Assembly: GCF_004346195.1 (NCBI RefSeq)
Contig: NZ_SMAK01000004.1
Coordinates: 183,754-247,753, forward strand
Source: Tepidamorphus gemmatus
Lineage (GTDB): Bacteria > Pseudomonadota > Alphaproteobacteria > Rhizobiales > Tepidamorphaceae
Reading direction: 5' to 3'
DNA length: 64,000 bases
In this document: piece after piece, positions 28,480 to 37,275 of the stretch
Numbering within the stretch: position 1 is the stretch's first letter
Layout: every line of letters starts with the position of its first letter
Program-made: the position numbers and the translations under genes
Notes under the pieces: generated by a model
Database searches by the model: none
Told to the model about the DNA's origin: nothing
Seen by the model: only the letters and a program-made list of their open reading frames with translations

Positions 28480-29463
28480 ATGGCAACACACACACCCAGC
28501 CGCCCCACTGCATGGCCGGCACGTCTTGTGGCCGGTCTGTTCCTCGGCCTTGGCGCGAGCTTCGCCGGCGGTGGCCAGGCCGGAGCGGCGGACCGGCTGA
28601 CCGTCCTCCTCGACTGGTTCGTCAATCCCGACCATGCTCCGCTGATCATTGCCGAGGCGAAGGGGTTTTTCGCCGACCGCGGCCTCGCCGTCGAGCTGGT
28701 GCCACCCGCCGATCCGAGTGCTCCGCCCCGGCTCGTCGCTGCCGGCCAGGCGGACGTCGCCATCTCCTATCAGCCCAATCTCCACCTGCAGGTGCATGAA
28801 GGGCTGCCGCTGGTGCGATTCGGCACGCTCGTGGAGACTCCGCTGAATACGCTGGTGGTGCTCGAGGACGGGCCGATAGGGGACCTTGCCGATCTCAAGG
28901 GTCGGACCATCGGCTTTTCGGTGGGCGGCTTCGAGGACGCGCTGCTCGGCCAGATGCTGGAGAGCGCGGGCCTGGAGCTCGCCGACGTTAAGCTGGTGAA
29001 CGTCAATTTCTCGCTGTCGCCGTCGCTGTTCTCGGGCCAGGTCGACGCGGTTATCGGCGCCTTCCGCAATTTCGAGTTGAACCAGATGGACATCGAGGGG
29101 CGCCCCGGCCGGGCTTTCTTTCCGGAGGAGCACGGGGTTCCGGTCTATGACGAGTTGATCTTCGAGGCCCACCGCGACACCATCGGCGACGATCGCCTTG
29201 TCCGATTTCTCGAGGCCGTGGAAGCAGCGACGATCTGGCTGACCAACCATCCGCAGGAGGGGTGGGAGCTGTTCGTGGCCCGGCATCCGGAACTCGACGA
29301 TGACCTGAACCGACGCGCCTGGTTCGACACCCTCCCCCGCTTCGCCAAGCGCCCCGCCGCGCTCGACCGCAGGCGCTACGAACGCTTCGCCCAGTTCATG
29401 AAGTCGCGCGGCCTGATCGACGAGATCGTCCCGACGGAGACCTATGCGGTGGAGCTGCGATAG
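28480..29463 (+). CDS. ABC substrate-binding protein, NMT1/THI5-like (ThiY-like)
   Basis: About 327 residues from the ATG at 28480, preceded by GGGAGA. The signal peptide runs to about QAGAADRL. The mature start LTVLLDWFVNPDHAPLIIA matches the NMT1/THI5 domain, which binds the pyrimidine moiety (formylaminopyrimidine) in ThiY. ISYQPNLHLQVHEGLPLVRF is a further family segment. It should deliver the ligand to the permease encoded before it. No ATPase (ThiZ) gene follows in the window. Confidence 0.85.
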   Translation: MATHTPSRPTAWPARLVAGLFLGLGASFAGGGQAGAADRLTVLLDWFVNPDHAPLIIAEAKGFFADRGLAVELVPPADPSAPPRLVAAGQADVAISYQPNLHLQVHEGLPLVRFGTLVETPLNTLVVLEDGPIGDLADLKGRTIGFSVGGFEDALLGQMLESAGLELADVKLVNVNFSLSPSLFSGQVDAVIGAFRNFELNQMDIEGRPGRAFFPEEHGVPVYDELIFEAHRDTIGDDRLVRFLEAVEAATIWLTNHPQEGWELFVARHPELDDDLNRRAWFDTLPRFAKRPAALDRRRYERFAQFMKSRGLIDEIVPTETYAVELR

Positions 29464-29624
29464 CAGTTGCGGCGACCGGGTGCGGTGTGCGGCTCACCGG
29501 AGACGCCGGCCGGAGCGTTGGAGTCAAGCTGGAAGCGGAAGGTCGGCGCGGCCTGCCCGGTCGCGCCGAGCGCGAGCCACACGCCCATCCCAGCAAGTAC
29601 AACGGCTGGAAACAGGCGCCCCAT
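29442..29624 (-). CDS. Possible small secreted protein
   Basis: A 60-residue frame from the ATG at 29624, with GCGGAGGATT about 8 bases upstream. The first 25 residues (MGRLFPAVVLAGMGVWLALG...GQA) look like a signal peptide. The remaining 35 residues match nothing I know. Its 3' end overlaps the end of the ThiY-like gene by 22 bp in the convergent direction. It is supported only by the ribosome binding site and signal-like start. Confidence 0.35.
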   Translation of the reverse strand: MGRLFPAVVLAGMGVWLALGATGQAAPTFRFQLDSNAPAGVSGEPHTAPGRRNCYRSSTA

Positions 29625-29845
29625 CAGCAATCCTCCGCGACGCGAGCGACAACCGCCTTGCCGCTGATCCCGGCCCGTCGTACAGCGCCATCATCCGATG
29701 ATGCGGTACGCTTGCGCCGTCTCACCGACAACGCGAATGATGCCGCGCGTGGATGGTGGCATGCCATGGCAGGCGCCACTTCCCTCGCAGGCCTGCGCAT
29801 GCAAGGTTGCCGTGCCTCCTTCAACAGACCAATACCAAGGAGCAA

Positions 29846-30481
29846 ATGCCCGTGATCGACCTCTACACCTGGTCCACGCCGAACGGCCGCAAGGTCTCGA
29901 TTGCGCTGGAGGAACTGGGACTGCCCTATACTGTCCACGAGATCGACATCACGAAGGACGAACAGTTCGCCCCAGAGTTCCTGAAAATCAGCCCGAACAA
30001 CAAGATCCCGGCGATCGTCGATCGCGACACCGGCATGTCGCTGATGGAGTCGGGTGCCATCCTGCTCTATCTGGCGAAAAAGACCGGCCGGCTTATGCCG
30101 GCCGACGATGCCCGATACTGGCAGGCGGTCGAATGGCTGATGTGGCAGATGGGCGGTTTCGGCCCGATGCTCGGCCAGGCGCATCACTTCCTGCATTTCA
30201 ACAGGGGCAAGGCGCCCTATGCCGAAGAGCGCTACGGCAAGGAGGCCCAGCGCCTCTACGGCGTCCTCGACAGGCGACTCGCGGATCGCGACTACCTCGC
30301 CGGCGAGTATTCGATTGCCGATATCGCGACCTGGCCGTGGGCGTCGCGCTTCGAATGGCAGGGCATCGATCTGACCCGGTTCCCCAATGTGCGGGCCTGG
30401 TACGAGCGCATCGCGAGCCGCCCCGCCGTGCAGAAGGGTTACGACGTGCCGGCACGCGGCAATCGCATCCCCATGCCCTGA
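29846..30481 (+). CDS. Glutathione S-transferase family protein (YfcG/YghU-like)
   Basis: About 211 residues from the ATG at 29846, which follows AAGGAG. The thioredoxin-like N-domain starts DLYTWSTPNGRKVSIALEEL, where TP.G.K replaces the usual catalytic Tyr/Ser/Cys area as in the Nu-class enzymes. ISPNNKIPAIVD and MESGAILLYLA are the glutathione-binding loop and the ES motif. Nu-class members such as YfcG are glutathione-dependent disulfide-bond oxidoreductases. The longer in-frame start at 29753 has no family likeness. Confidence 0.85.
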   Translation: MPVIDLYTWSTPNGRKVSIALEELGLPYTVHEIDITKDEQFAPEFLKISPNNKIPAIVDRDTGMSLMESGAILLYLAKKTGRLMPADDARYWQAVEWLMWQMGGFGPMLGQAHHFLHFNRGKAPYAEERYGKEAQRLYGVLDRRLADRDYLAGEYSIADIATWPWASRFEWQGIDLTRFPNVRAWYERIASRPAVQKGYDVPARGNRIPMP

Positions 30482-30505
30482 TCGCGGCCGGCCGCGCGAT
30501 CCGTC

Positions 30506-31141
30506 TCATCCGAATCGCCGCCGCAGCTCCGCGACCTGATCCGGTGTCAGTGTGCGGATCGCCTGCCCGCGCAGCAGGAGAAACAGCCGGGCCGTCTCCT
30601 CCAGTTCCTCGGTCGCATGGGTTGCTGCCTCAAGGCTGGTGCCGGCGACGACCGGCCCGTGATTGGCCAGCAGCACTGCATGGTGCCTGGAGGCCAACGC
30701 CGAAACGGCGCCCGCCAGCGCCGGGTCGCCTGGCGGATAGTAGGGTACCAGCGGCAGCGTGCCGACCCGCATGACGTAATAGGCGGTGATTGGCGGCAGG
30801 ACATCTGCCGGATCGATATCGGCGAGCACGCTGACGGCGACCGAATGTGTCGAGTGCAGATGCACGACCGCCCGCGCATCGCACCGCTGCCGATACATCT
30901 CCACGTGCAGGAAGGCCTCCTTGGTGGGCGCGTCACCGCCGACATGCCTGCCCTCCGGATCGAGCTTCGACAGCCGCGCGGGGTCGAGCGCGCCGAGGGA
31001 GGCATTGGTAGGCGTCATCAGCCAGGACCCGTCGTCGAGGCGGAGGCTGAGATTGCCGGTCGACCCGAAGGTCAAGCCGCGGTCGAACAGCGACTTGCCG
31101 GTCGCCACCAGATTGTCGCGGGCTCTGGCCTCTTCGCTCAT
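30506..31141 (-). CDS. otnC: 3-oxo-tetronate 4-phosphate decarboxylase (class II aldolase family)
   Basis: About 211 residues from the ATG at 31141 (GAGAGGGGA upstream). GSTGNLSLRLDDGSWLMTP, PTKEAFLHVEMY, VVHLHSTHSVA (two metal His) and LLANHGPVVAG (third metal His) follow the class II aldolase plan, and the details fit OtnC closely. OtnC decarboxylates 3-oxo-tetronate 4-phosphate to dihydroxyacetone phosphate, the step after OtnK. It is placed 22 bp after recJ on the same strand, more than 20 kb from otnK, which is unusual. Confidence 0.75.
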   Translation of the reverse strand: MSEEARARDNLVATGKSLFDRGLTFGSTGNLSLRLDDGSWLMTPTNASLGALDPARLSKLDPEGRHVGGDAPTKEAFLHVEMYRQRCDARAVVHLHSTHSVAVSVLADIDPADVLPPITAYYVMRVGTLPLVPYYPPGDPALAGAVSALASRHHAVLLANHGPVVAGTSLEAATHATEELEETARLFLLLRGQAIRTLTPDQVAELRRRFG

Positions 31142-31163
31142 TCCCCTCTCCCGTTGCGTCGGC

Positions 31164-32981
31164 TCAGGTTCCGTGCGGTGCGATGTCGCGAACGGCGATC
31201 TGCACCGCCTCGCGGCCGCCCCAGCGGTCGACCCGCAGCGTCCCCGCCACATGTACCGTCCGGTCACGCGCCGACAGCAGTGCATCGCCGAGCGGCGTGC
31301 CGACAGCGCGAAAGGCGATGCCCTTGATCCGCCCGCTGCTGTCGGCGAGGCTCAGCCGGACATGCCCCTGAGCGGTCGGCTCGACATAGGCGAGACGGTG
31401 GGCGGCAAGCGCGACCACGGGCTGCGGATTGCCAGAGCCGAAGGGCCCCGCCGCCTCCAGCGTCGCGGCCAGTTCCGGCGTGGCGCCGGAGGCCGTCAGC
31501 AGGCCATCGACCTTCAGGTCGCTCTCGGCCGCGGCGGCGACCGACGCCGCAAGGCGTGCGTCGAGGAACTCGGACAGGTCGCCGATCCGATCCCGGTGCA
31601 CCGTCAGTCCCGCGGCCATCGCGTGTCCACCGCCCTTGACCGCGATCCCCTCGGCGACCGCCGCCCTTATCGCCGCGCCGAGATCGACACCGCGGATGGA
31701 ACGGCCGGAGCCGGTACCGAACCCGTCGGGTCCGAGTGCAATCGCAAAGGCGGGCACTCCGTATTTCTCCTTGAGCCGCGCAGCGACGATGCCGACCACG
31801 CCCGGATGCCAGTCGTCTGCGGAATGCGCGACGAGAACCGAGCGCGGGCGGACGGCGAGATCGGCCTCGATGATCGCCTGGGCCTGTTCGAGGATGCGCG
31901 CCTCGATCGCCTGACGCTCGCCGTTCAGCCGATCGAGCGTGGCCGCGAGCCGGGCCGCCTCGTTGCTGTCGCTGCACAGGAGCAGCCTGACGCCAAGACC
32001 GGCATCGCCGATGCGGCCGCCGGCATTGATGCGAGGTCCGAGCAGGAAGCCGAGATGGTACGTGTCCGGCGGTTCGGTGAGGCGGGCGACATCGGCCAGC
32101 GCGGCAAGTCCGATGCAGTCGCGGCGTCGCAGTGCGATGAGCCCCTTGCGGACATAGGCGCGATTGAGCCCGGTCAGCGGTACCACGTCGGCGACGGTGC
32201 CGAGCGCGACGAGGTCGAGCCAGCCGAGCAGATCGGGCTGCGGATGACCGGCTGCCCGCAGCAGGCGATTGGTCGCAACCAACAGCAGGAACACAACGCC
32301 GACCGCCGCCAGATGTCCCTGCCCGCTCAGATCGTCCTGCCGGTTGGGATTGACGACGGCAACGGCAGGCGGCAGGTCGGCGCCCATCTGGTGGTGATCG
32401 ACCACCACAACATCGAGACCAAGCCGCCGCGCCCGGCTCAACGCATCGTGGCTGGTTGATCCGCAATCCACCGTGACGAGCAGGCTGGCGCCGGTCCGAG
32501 CGAGCGCGGCGATCGCCTCGTCATTCGGCCCGTAACCCTCGACGATGCGATCGGGAATATGGATGACCGGATCGAGGCCGTGGAAGCGCAGGAAACGGGC
32601 GAGCAGTGCCGCCGACGTTGCGCCGTCGACATCATAATCACCGAAGATCGCGATGCGCTCGCCCGCACGGATCGCGCGCGCCAGCCGATCGGCAGCAGCC
32701 TCCATCCCGGCGAGTCGGGACGGATCGGGCATCAGCGCGCGCAGGCTGGGATCGAGATAGCCGGACGCGTCGGCCGCGGCGACACCCCGTCCAGCCAGGA
32801 CCCTCGCAAGAAGCTCCGGCAGGTCATGCTGCTGCACCATCGCCAGGGCAGCCTGGTGGCCTGCCCGATCGAGGCGATCCACCCAGCGGCGTCCACAGAC
32901 CGAGCGTTCGACGCCCAGAAGAGCGCGTTCGGCACGCATGGCCAGCGCCGGCGGATCGGCTGCGGTCAACATCCTACCCAT
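31164..32981 (-). CDS. recJ: Single-stranded-DNA-specific exonuclease RecJ
   Basis: 605 residues, full length. IFGDYDVDGATSAALL (near residues 109-124), LLVTVDCGSTSHDAL and VVVDHHQMG are the DHH-family metal motifs, and GPRINAGGRIGDA is the usual later block. GHAMAAGLTV marks the DHHA1 domain. RecJ degrades single-stranded DNA 5' to 3' in recombination and mismatch repair. It follows glpX by 59 bp and precedes the otnC-like gene on the same strand. Confidence 0.95.
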   Translation of the reverse strand: MGRMLTAADPPALAMRAERALLGVERSVCGRRWVDRLDRAGHQAALAMVQQHDLPELLARVLAGRGVAAADASGYLDPSLRALMPDPSRLAGMEAAADRLARAIRAGERIAIFGDYDVDGATSAALLARFLRFHGLDPVIHIPDRIVEGYGPNDEAIAALARTGASLLVTVDCGSTSHDALSRARRLGLDVVVVDHHQMGADLPPAVAVVNPNRQDDLSGQGHLAAVGVVFLLLVATNRLLRAAGHPQPDLLGWLDLVALGTVADVVPLTGLNRAYVRKGLIALRRRDCIGLAALADVARLTEPPDTYHLGFLLGPRINAGGRIGDAGLGVRLLLCSDSNEAARLAATLDRLNGERQAIEARILEQAQAIIEADLAVRPRSVLVAHSADDWHPGVVGIVAARLKEKYGVPAFAIALGPDGFGTGSGRSIRGVDLGAAIRAAVAEGIAVKGGGHAMAAGLTVHRDRIGDLSEFLDARLAASVAAAAESDLKVDGLLTASGATPELAATLEAAGPFGSGNPQPVVALAAHRLAYVEPTAQGHVRLSLADSSGRIKGIAFRAVGTPLGDALLSARDRTVHVAGTLRVDRWGGREAVQIAVRDIAPHGT

Positions 32982-33040
32982 TGCACCCAGGACAAAGCCC
33001 GAGTCGCCTGTGCCAGTCCAGCGGCGATGGGCGGGCGGCT

Positions 33041-34081
33041 TCAGCCGAACTTTTCGAAGGAGCGGTGCTCGGCCTTGATCCAGCGGACCGTCTGCGTCGA
33101 GGAGCGCATCACCACCGTCTCGGTGCGGATGGTCTTCTTGCCGAAGCGCACACCGGAGAGAAGGTTGCCGTCGGTGACACCCGTTGCCGCGAACAGGACG
33201 TCGCCGCGCGCCATCTCGTCCATCTGATAGATGCGGTCGAAGTCCTCGATACCCATCTTGCGGGCCCGCTTGCGCTTGTCGTCGGTGTCGAGGATCAGCC
33301 GGCCCTGCATCTGGCCACCGATGCAGCGCAGCGCGGCGGCCGCAAGGACGCCCTCCGGCGCCCCGCCGATGCCGAGATAGATGTCGATGCCGGTCTCCTC
33401 TGGCGTCGTGGTGTGGATGACCCCGGCGATGTCGCCGTCGCCGATCAGGCGGATGCCGGCGCCGACCGAGCGAATGTCCTCGATGATCGAGGCGTGACGT
33501 GGCCGATCGAGGACACAGGCCGTGATCTCGCCGACCGGCACGCCCTTGGCCTTGGCCAGCGCCTTGATGTTCTCGGCCGGCAGCGCCTCGAGGCTGACGA
33601 CCCCCTCAGGATAACCCGGGCCGATGGCGATCTTGTCCATATAGACGTCGGGCGCGTTCAGGAGGCTGCCGCTTTCGGCGATTGCGATCACCGCGAGCGA
33701 GTTCGGCAGGTCCTTGGCACAGATGGTGGTTCCCTCGAGCGGATCGAGTGCGATGTCGACCTTCGGCCCCTCGCCGGTGCCGACCTCCTCGCCGATGTAG
33801 AGCATCGGCGCTTCGTCGCGCTCGCCTTCACCGATGACGACCGTGCCGCGGATCGCGAGACGGTTGAGCTCGCGCCGCATGGCGTCAACGGCGGCCTGAT
33901 CGGCAGCCTTCTCGTCGCCGCGGCCCCGCCACCTGGCGGCGTTGACGGCCGCCCGTTCGGTGACGCGCACGATCTCCAGCGTCAGGACGCGGTCGAGAAC
34001 CATGCTGATCCCCGACTGCTTCTTGCCAACCTTGCCCGTCTTGGCCGCCTTCGGCCCCTTCCTGTCGTCCTTGCGCGCCAT
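33041..34081 (-). CDS. glpX: Fructose-1,6-bisphosphatase class II
   Basis: 346 residues. VIGEGERDEAPML and ALDPLEGTT are the metal-binding and phosphatase motifs of the lithium-sensitive phosphatase fold as found in GlpX. GIGGAPEGVLAAAALRC is also characteristic. A Lys-rich stretch (RKDDRKGPKAAKTGKVGKK) precedes the domain. It hydrolyses fructose 1,6-bisphosphate in gluconeogenesis. The order hom-glpX-recJ on one strand is common in Hyphomicrobiales. Confidence 0.95.
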   Translation of the reverse strand: MARKDDRKGPKAAKTGKVGKKQSGISMVLDRVLTLEIVRVTERAAVNAARWRGRGDEKAADQAAVDAMRRELNRLAIRGTVVIGEGERDEAPMLYIGEEVGTGEGPKVDIALDPLEGTTICAKDLPNSLAVIAIAESGSLLNAPDVYMDKIAIGPGYPEGVVSLEALPAENIKALAKAKGVPVGEITACVLDRPRHASIIEDIRSVGAGIRLIGDGDIAGVIHTTTPEETGIDIYLGIGGAPEGVLAAAALRCIGGQMQGRLILDTDDKRKRARKMGIEDFDRIYQMDEMARGDVLFAATGVTDGNLLSGVRFGKKTIRTETVVMRSSTQTVRWIKAEHRSFEKFG

Positions 34082-34104
34082 CTTCTTCCTCTGGCCTGGT
34101 GCCG

Positions 34105-35412
34105 CTACGGCTTCTCGATACGGATCATCTGCGGACGCCCCTCGATCTGACCGTCCTCCTGGATCGCATCGAGCGCCCGCCTGATCTGGGCTTCGGTGGT
34201 CTCGTGGGTGATGAGGATGACCCGCCGCGCCCGCACATCCGATCCGTCGCGGTCATGACCGTCCTTCTGCATGATGCTTTCCAGCGAGATCGACTGCTCG
34301 GCCATGCGCCGCGCGATTGCGGCGAAGGCGCCGGGGCGATCGAACACCGACAGGCGAATGTAGTACCCACCTTCATGCGCCCGCATGCGCGCCGCGCGGT
34401 ATGGCGTCAGCGTCTGCGCCGGTTGACCGAATGTCGCCGGCCGCGGGCCGCCCCTTGCGATGTCGACGATGTCGCCGACGACGGCCGAAGCGGTTGCCGT
34501 GCCGCCGGCGCCGGGCCCGACCAGCATGATCTCGCCGACCTCGTCGCCATCAACCGCGACAGCATTGAGAACCCCGTGAATGCCGGCCATCGCGGAGACC
34601 AGCGGCACCATTGTCGGCGTCACGCGCTGCTCGATCCCGCTTTCGGTCCGCCGGGCGACACCAAGCAGCTTGATGCGGTAGCCGAGCTCCTCTGCCGCCG
34701 ACAGATCGGCGGGTGTGATGCTGGAGATGCCCTCGAGATGGATGGACGCGGTATCGATCTCGGTGCCGAAGGCGAGCGCCGCGAGAATGGCCAGCTTGTG
34801 AGCCGAATCGTGGCCCTCGATGTCGAATGTCGGATCAGCCTCCGCATAGCCGAGCCGCTGGGCATCGGCGAGGCATTCCTGGAACGACAGTCCCTCCTCC
34901 ATACGGGTCAGGATGTAGTTGCAGGTACCGTTGAGGATCCCGTAGACGCGCGACACCCGGTTGCCGACGACGGCCTCGCGCAATGTCTTGATGATCGGGA
35001 TGCCGCCCGCGACAGCGGCCTCGTAGCCGATGGTCGCGCCGCTCGCCTCGGCCAGCCTCGCCAGCGCCACGCCGCGGGTCGCCAGCAGCGCCTTGTTTGC
35101 CGTGACGACCGATCTACCGGCGGCCAGGGCCGCCTCGACGGCTGCCGCGGCGGGTCCATCTCCGCCGCCCATCACCTCGACGAAGATGTCGATGTCGGCG
35201 TCGCGTGCCATGGCGACCGGGTCGCCGTACCAGGTCACCGTCCCCAGATCGAGCCCGCGGTCGCGCATCCTGTCGCGGGCGCAGACGGCCGTCACCGCGA
35301 TCGGCCGGCCGGCGCGGGCCGCCAGCATCCCGGCCTTTTCGGACAAGAGCCTGAACACGGCTCCGCCGACCGTCCCCAGGCCGGCGAGCCCCACTCGTAA
35401 TGCCTGCGACAT
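34105..35412 (-). CDS. hom: Homoserine dehydrogenase
   Basis: 435 residues, full length. VGLAGLGTVGGAVFRLL (residues 7-23) is the NAD(P) site. ANKALLATRG is the signature Lys block, and GILNGTCNYILTRM contains the substrate-binding region. The last 80 residues form an ACT domain (YYIRLSVFDRPGAFAAIA), the usual site for threonine feedback. It reduces aspartate semialdehyde to homoserine for Thr and Met. It starts 38 bp after the aminotransferase gene. Confidence 0.96.
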   Translation of the reverse strand: MSQALRVGLAGLGTVGGAVFRLLSEKAGMLAARAGRPIAVTAVCARDRMRDRGLDLGTVTWYGDPVAMARDADIDIFVEVMGGGDGPAAAAVEAALAAGRSVVTANKALLATRGVALARLAEASGATIGYEAAVAGGIPIIKTLREAVVGNRVSRVYGILNGTCNYILTRMEEGLSFQECLADAQRLGYAEADPTFDIEGHDSAHKLAILAALAFGTEIDTASIHLEGISSITPADLSAAEELGYRIKLLGVARRTESGIEQRVTPTMVPLVSAMAGIHGVLNAVAVDGDEVGEIMLVGPGAGGTATASAVVGDIVDIARGGPRPATFGQPAQTLTPYRAARMRAHEGGYYIRLSVFDRPGAFAAIARRMAEQSISLESIMQKDGHDRDGSDVRARRVILITHETTEAQIRRALDAIQEDGQIEGRPQMIRIEKP

Positions 35413-35450
35413 TGCCCCTCGAACCGGAAGACGTGCGACGGCGGCAATGC

Positions 35451-36671
35451 CTAGCCGCGGGCCGCACCAAGTGCGACGACGTTGTGCATGGTTTCCTCCG
35501 CCGAGGCAAGGAACCGGCGGATGTTGCGAGCGGCCTGGCGAATCCGCTGTTCGTTCTCCACCAGGGCAATGCGCACATAGCCCTCGCCGTCCTCGCCGAA
35601 GCCGATACCGGGGGCGACCGCGACCTCCGCCTTCTCGACGAGCAGCTTGGAGAATTCCAGCGAGCCCAGATGCCGGAACTGCTCGGGGATCGGCGCCCAG
35701 GCGAACATGGTCGCCTCGGGGGCGGGGATTGGCCAGCCCGCGCGCGCGAAGGCATCCACCATCACATCGCGGCGATGACGATAGACGTCGCGGATCTCGG
35801 CGATGACACTGTCAGGCCCGTTGAGGGCAGCGGTGGCCGCGACCTGTATCGGGGTGAAGGCGCCATAATCCAGATAGGACTTCACACGCGCCAGCGCCGC
35901 CAGAAGGCGGGCATTGCCGACGGCAAACCCCATCCGCCATCCGGGCATCGAATAGGTCTTCGACATCGAGGTGAACTCGACAGTGAAGTCGATGGCACCC
36001 GGTACCTGCAAAACCGATGGCGGCGGCGTGTCGTTGAAGTAGATCTCGGCATAGGCGAGATCGGACAGGATGAAGAGCTCGTGCTTGCGCGCGAAGGCCA
36101 CGACGTCGCGATAGAAATCGAGACTCGCACAGTAGCCGGTCGGATTGGCCGGATAGTTGAGCACGACGGCGATTGGCTTCGGGACCGAATAGACCATCGC
36201 GCGCTCCATCGCGCGAATGAACGCCTCGTCCGGTCGCGCGGGCAACTGGCGGATGACGCCCCCCGAGATGATGAATCCGAACTGGTGGATCGGATAGGTC
36301 GGATTGGGGACCAGCACCACATCGCCCGGCGCGGTGATCGCCTGGGCGAAGTTCGCAAATCCCTCCTTGGAACCGATCGCGGCGACGACCTGGCTGTCTG
36401 GATCGAGCTTCACGCCGAAGCGGCGATCGTAATAGGCGGCCTGGGCGCGGCGGAGGCCGGGAATGCCCTTCGAGGTGGAATAGCGGTGGGTGCGCGGCCG
36501 CGCCACCGTCTCGACCAGCTTGTCGACGATATGCTGAGGCGTCGGCAGGTCGGGATTTCCCATGCCGAGATCGATGATGTCGGCGCCACCGGAGCGAGCC
36601 TCGGCCTTGAGCCTGTTGACCTGCTCGAAGACGTAGGTGGGCAGACGCTTGGTCTTGTGGAACTCGCTCAT
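35451..36671 (-). CDS. Class I/II aminotransferase (AlaC-like)
   Basis: 406 residues. NYPANPTGYCAS carries the PLP-contacting Asn/Pro motif. SMSKTYSMPGWRMGFAVGN contains the PLP Lys and Arg. DIIDLGMGNPDLPTP near residue 30 is typical of AlaC (glutamate-pyruvate) and LL-diaminopimelate aminotransferase-like enzymes. The gene just before hom in this bacterial group is usually annotated so. Its start overlaps the stop of the upstream lipoprotein gene (ATGA), implying translational coupling. Substrate by homology only. Confidence 0.88.
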   Translation of the reverse strand: MSEFHKTKRLPTYVFEQVNRLKAEARSGGADIIDLGMGNPDLPTPQHIVDKLVETVARPRTHRYSTSKGIPGLRRAQAAYYDRRFGVKLDPDSQVVAAIGSKEGFANFAQAITAPGDVVLVPNPTYPIHQFGFIISGGVIRQLPARPDEAFIRAMERAMVYSVPKPIAVVLNYPANPTGYCASLDFYRDVVAFARKHELFILSDLAYAEIYFNDTPPPSVLQVPGAIDFTVEFTSMSKTYSMPGWRMGFAVGNARLLAALARVKSYLDYGAFTPIQVAATAALNGPDSVIAEIRDVYRHRRDVMVDAFARAGWPIPAPEATMFAWAPIPEQFRHLGSLEFSKLLVEKAEVAVAPGIGFGEDGEGYVRIALVENEQRIRQAARNIRRFLASAEETMHNVVALGAARG

Positions 36672-37111
36672 GACGGGCTTTCGGCGGCGGGTGGCGCGGC
36701 CGGCTGATCGGTCGTCTCCCCCTGCTCGGCCGGTCTCTGCGGTGGACGCAAGTCCGTGGAGGGCTCCGGGGCAGGTCTGACCGACGTCGCCGGCGCTGGC
36801 TTTTCGGCCGTAATCTTCTGATCGGCCTCTTTTACATGCGACGCGCCTGTCGCCTCAAGATCCTTCTCGATCTCTTCGATCTCGCTTTGCGTCCGCATCA
36901 CCGAGGGACGGTCCGGCGCGTTGTTGATGTTGGGAAACTCCTGATCCGTCGTCGGATGTCGCGACTCCGGCGTCTCGGTCCGCAGCTTCTGGACGGGAGG
37001 CGCGAGCCGCTCGAGATCCGGCGCGGTCTCGCAACCGCCCAGCGCGAGAAGGCCGGCCGCCAGCACGCATGCCGCGAGCGGTCGCAATTCGATGTCCGAT
37101 CTGCCGCGCAT
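36668..37111 (-). CDS. Hypothetical lipoprotein
   Basis: About 147 residues from the ATG at 37111. A hydrophobic stretch ends in the lipobox LGGC with Cys27, so it should be exported and lipidated. The mature part is low-complexity, rich in Pro, Glu and Thr, with a short helical segment (RTQSEIEEIEKDLEATG) that may be coiled coil. A longer in-frame start (37255) would hide the signal. It is the first gene of a run lipoprotein-aminotransferase-hom-glpX-recJ-otnC and is divergent from phaC. The function is unknown. Confidence 0.65.
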   Translation of the reverse strand: MRGRSDIELRPLAACVLAAGLLALGGCETAPDLERLAPPVQKLRTETPESRHPTTDQEFPNINNAPDRPSVMRTQSEIEEIEKDLEATGASHVKEADQKITAEKPAPATSVRPAPEPSTDLRPPQRPAEQGETTDQPAAPPAAESPS

Positions 37112-37275
37112 GTGGTCCGGATGACTGCAAGCAGGTTCCCCAACGTTCTGGGGGTAGGTGGCCAATATGTCAAAACCGCGACCCGAATTCAGCCTCGATG
37201 GACTGTTAAACCGGCGCGCGTATCGCCATGATAGACTTGAACCGAGAGGCGCCATCGGCCCGGCAGGGGAGGATC

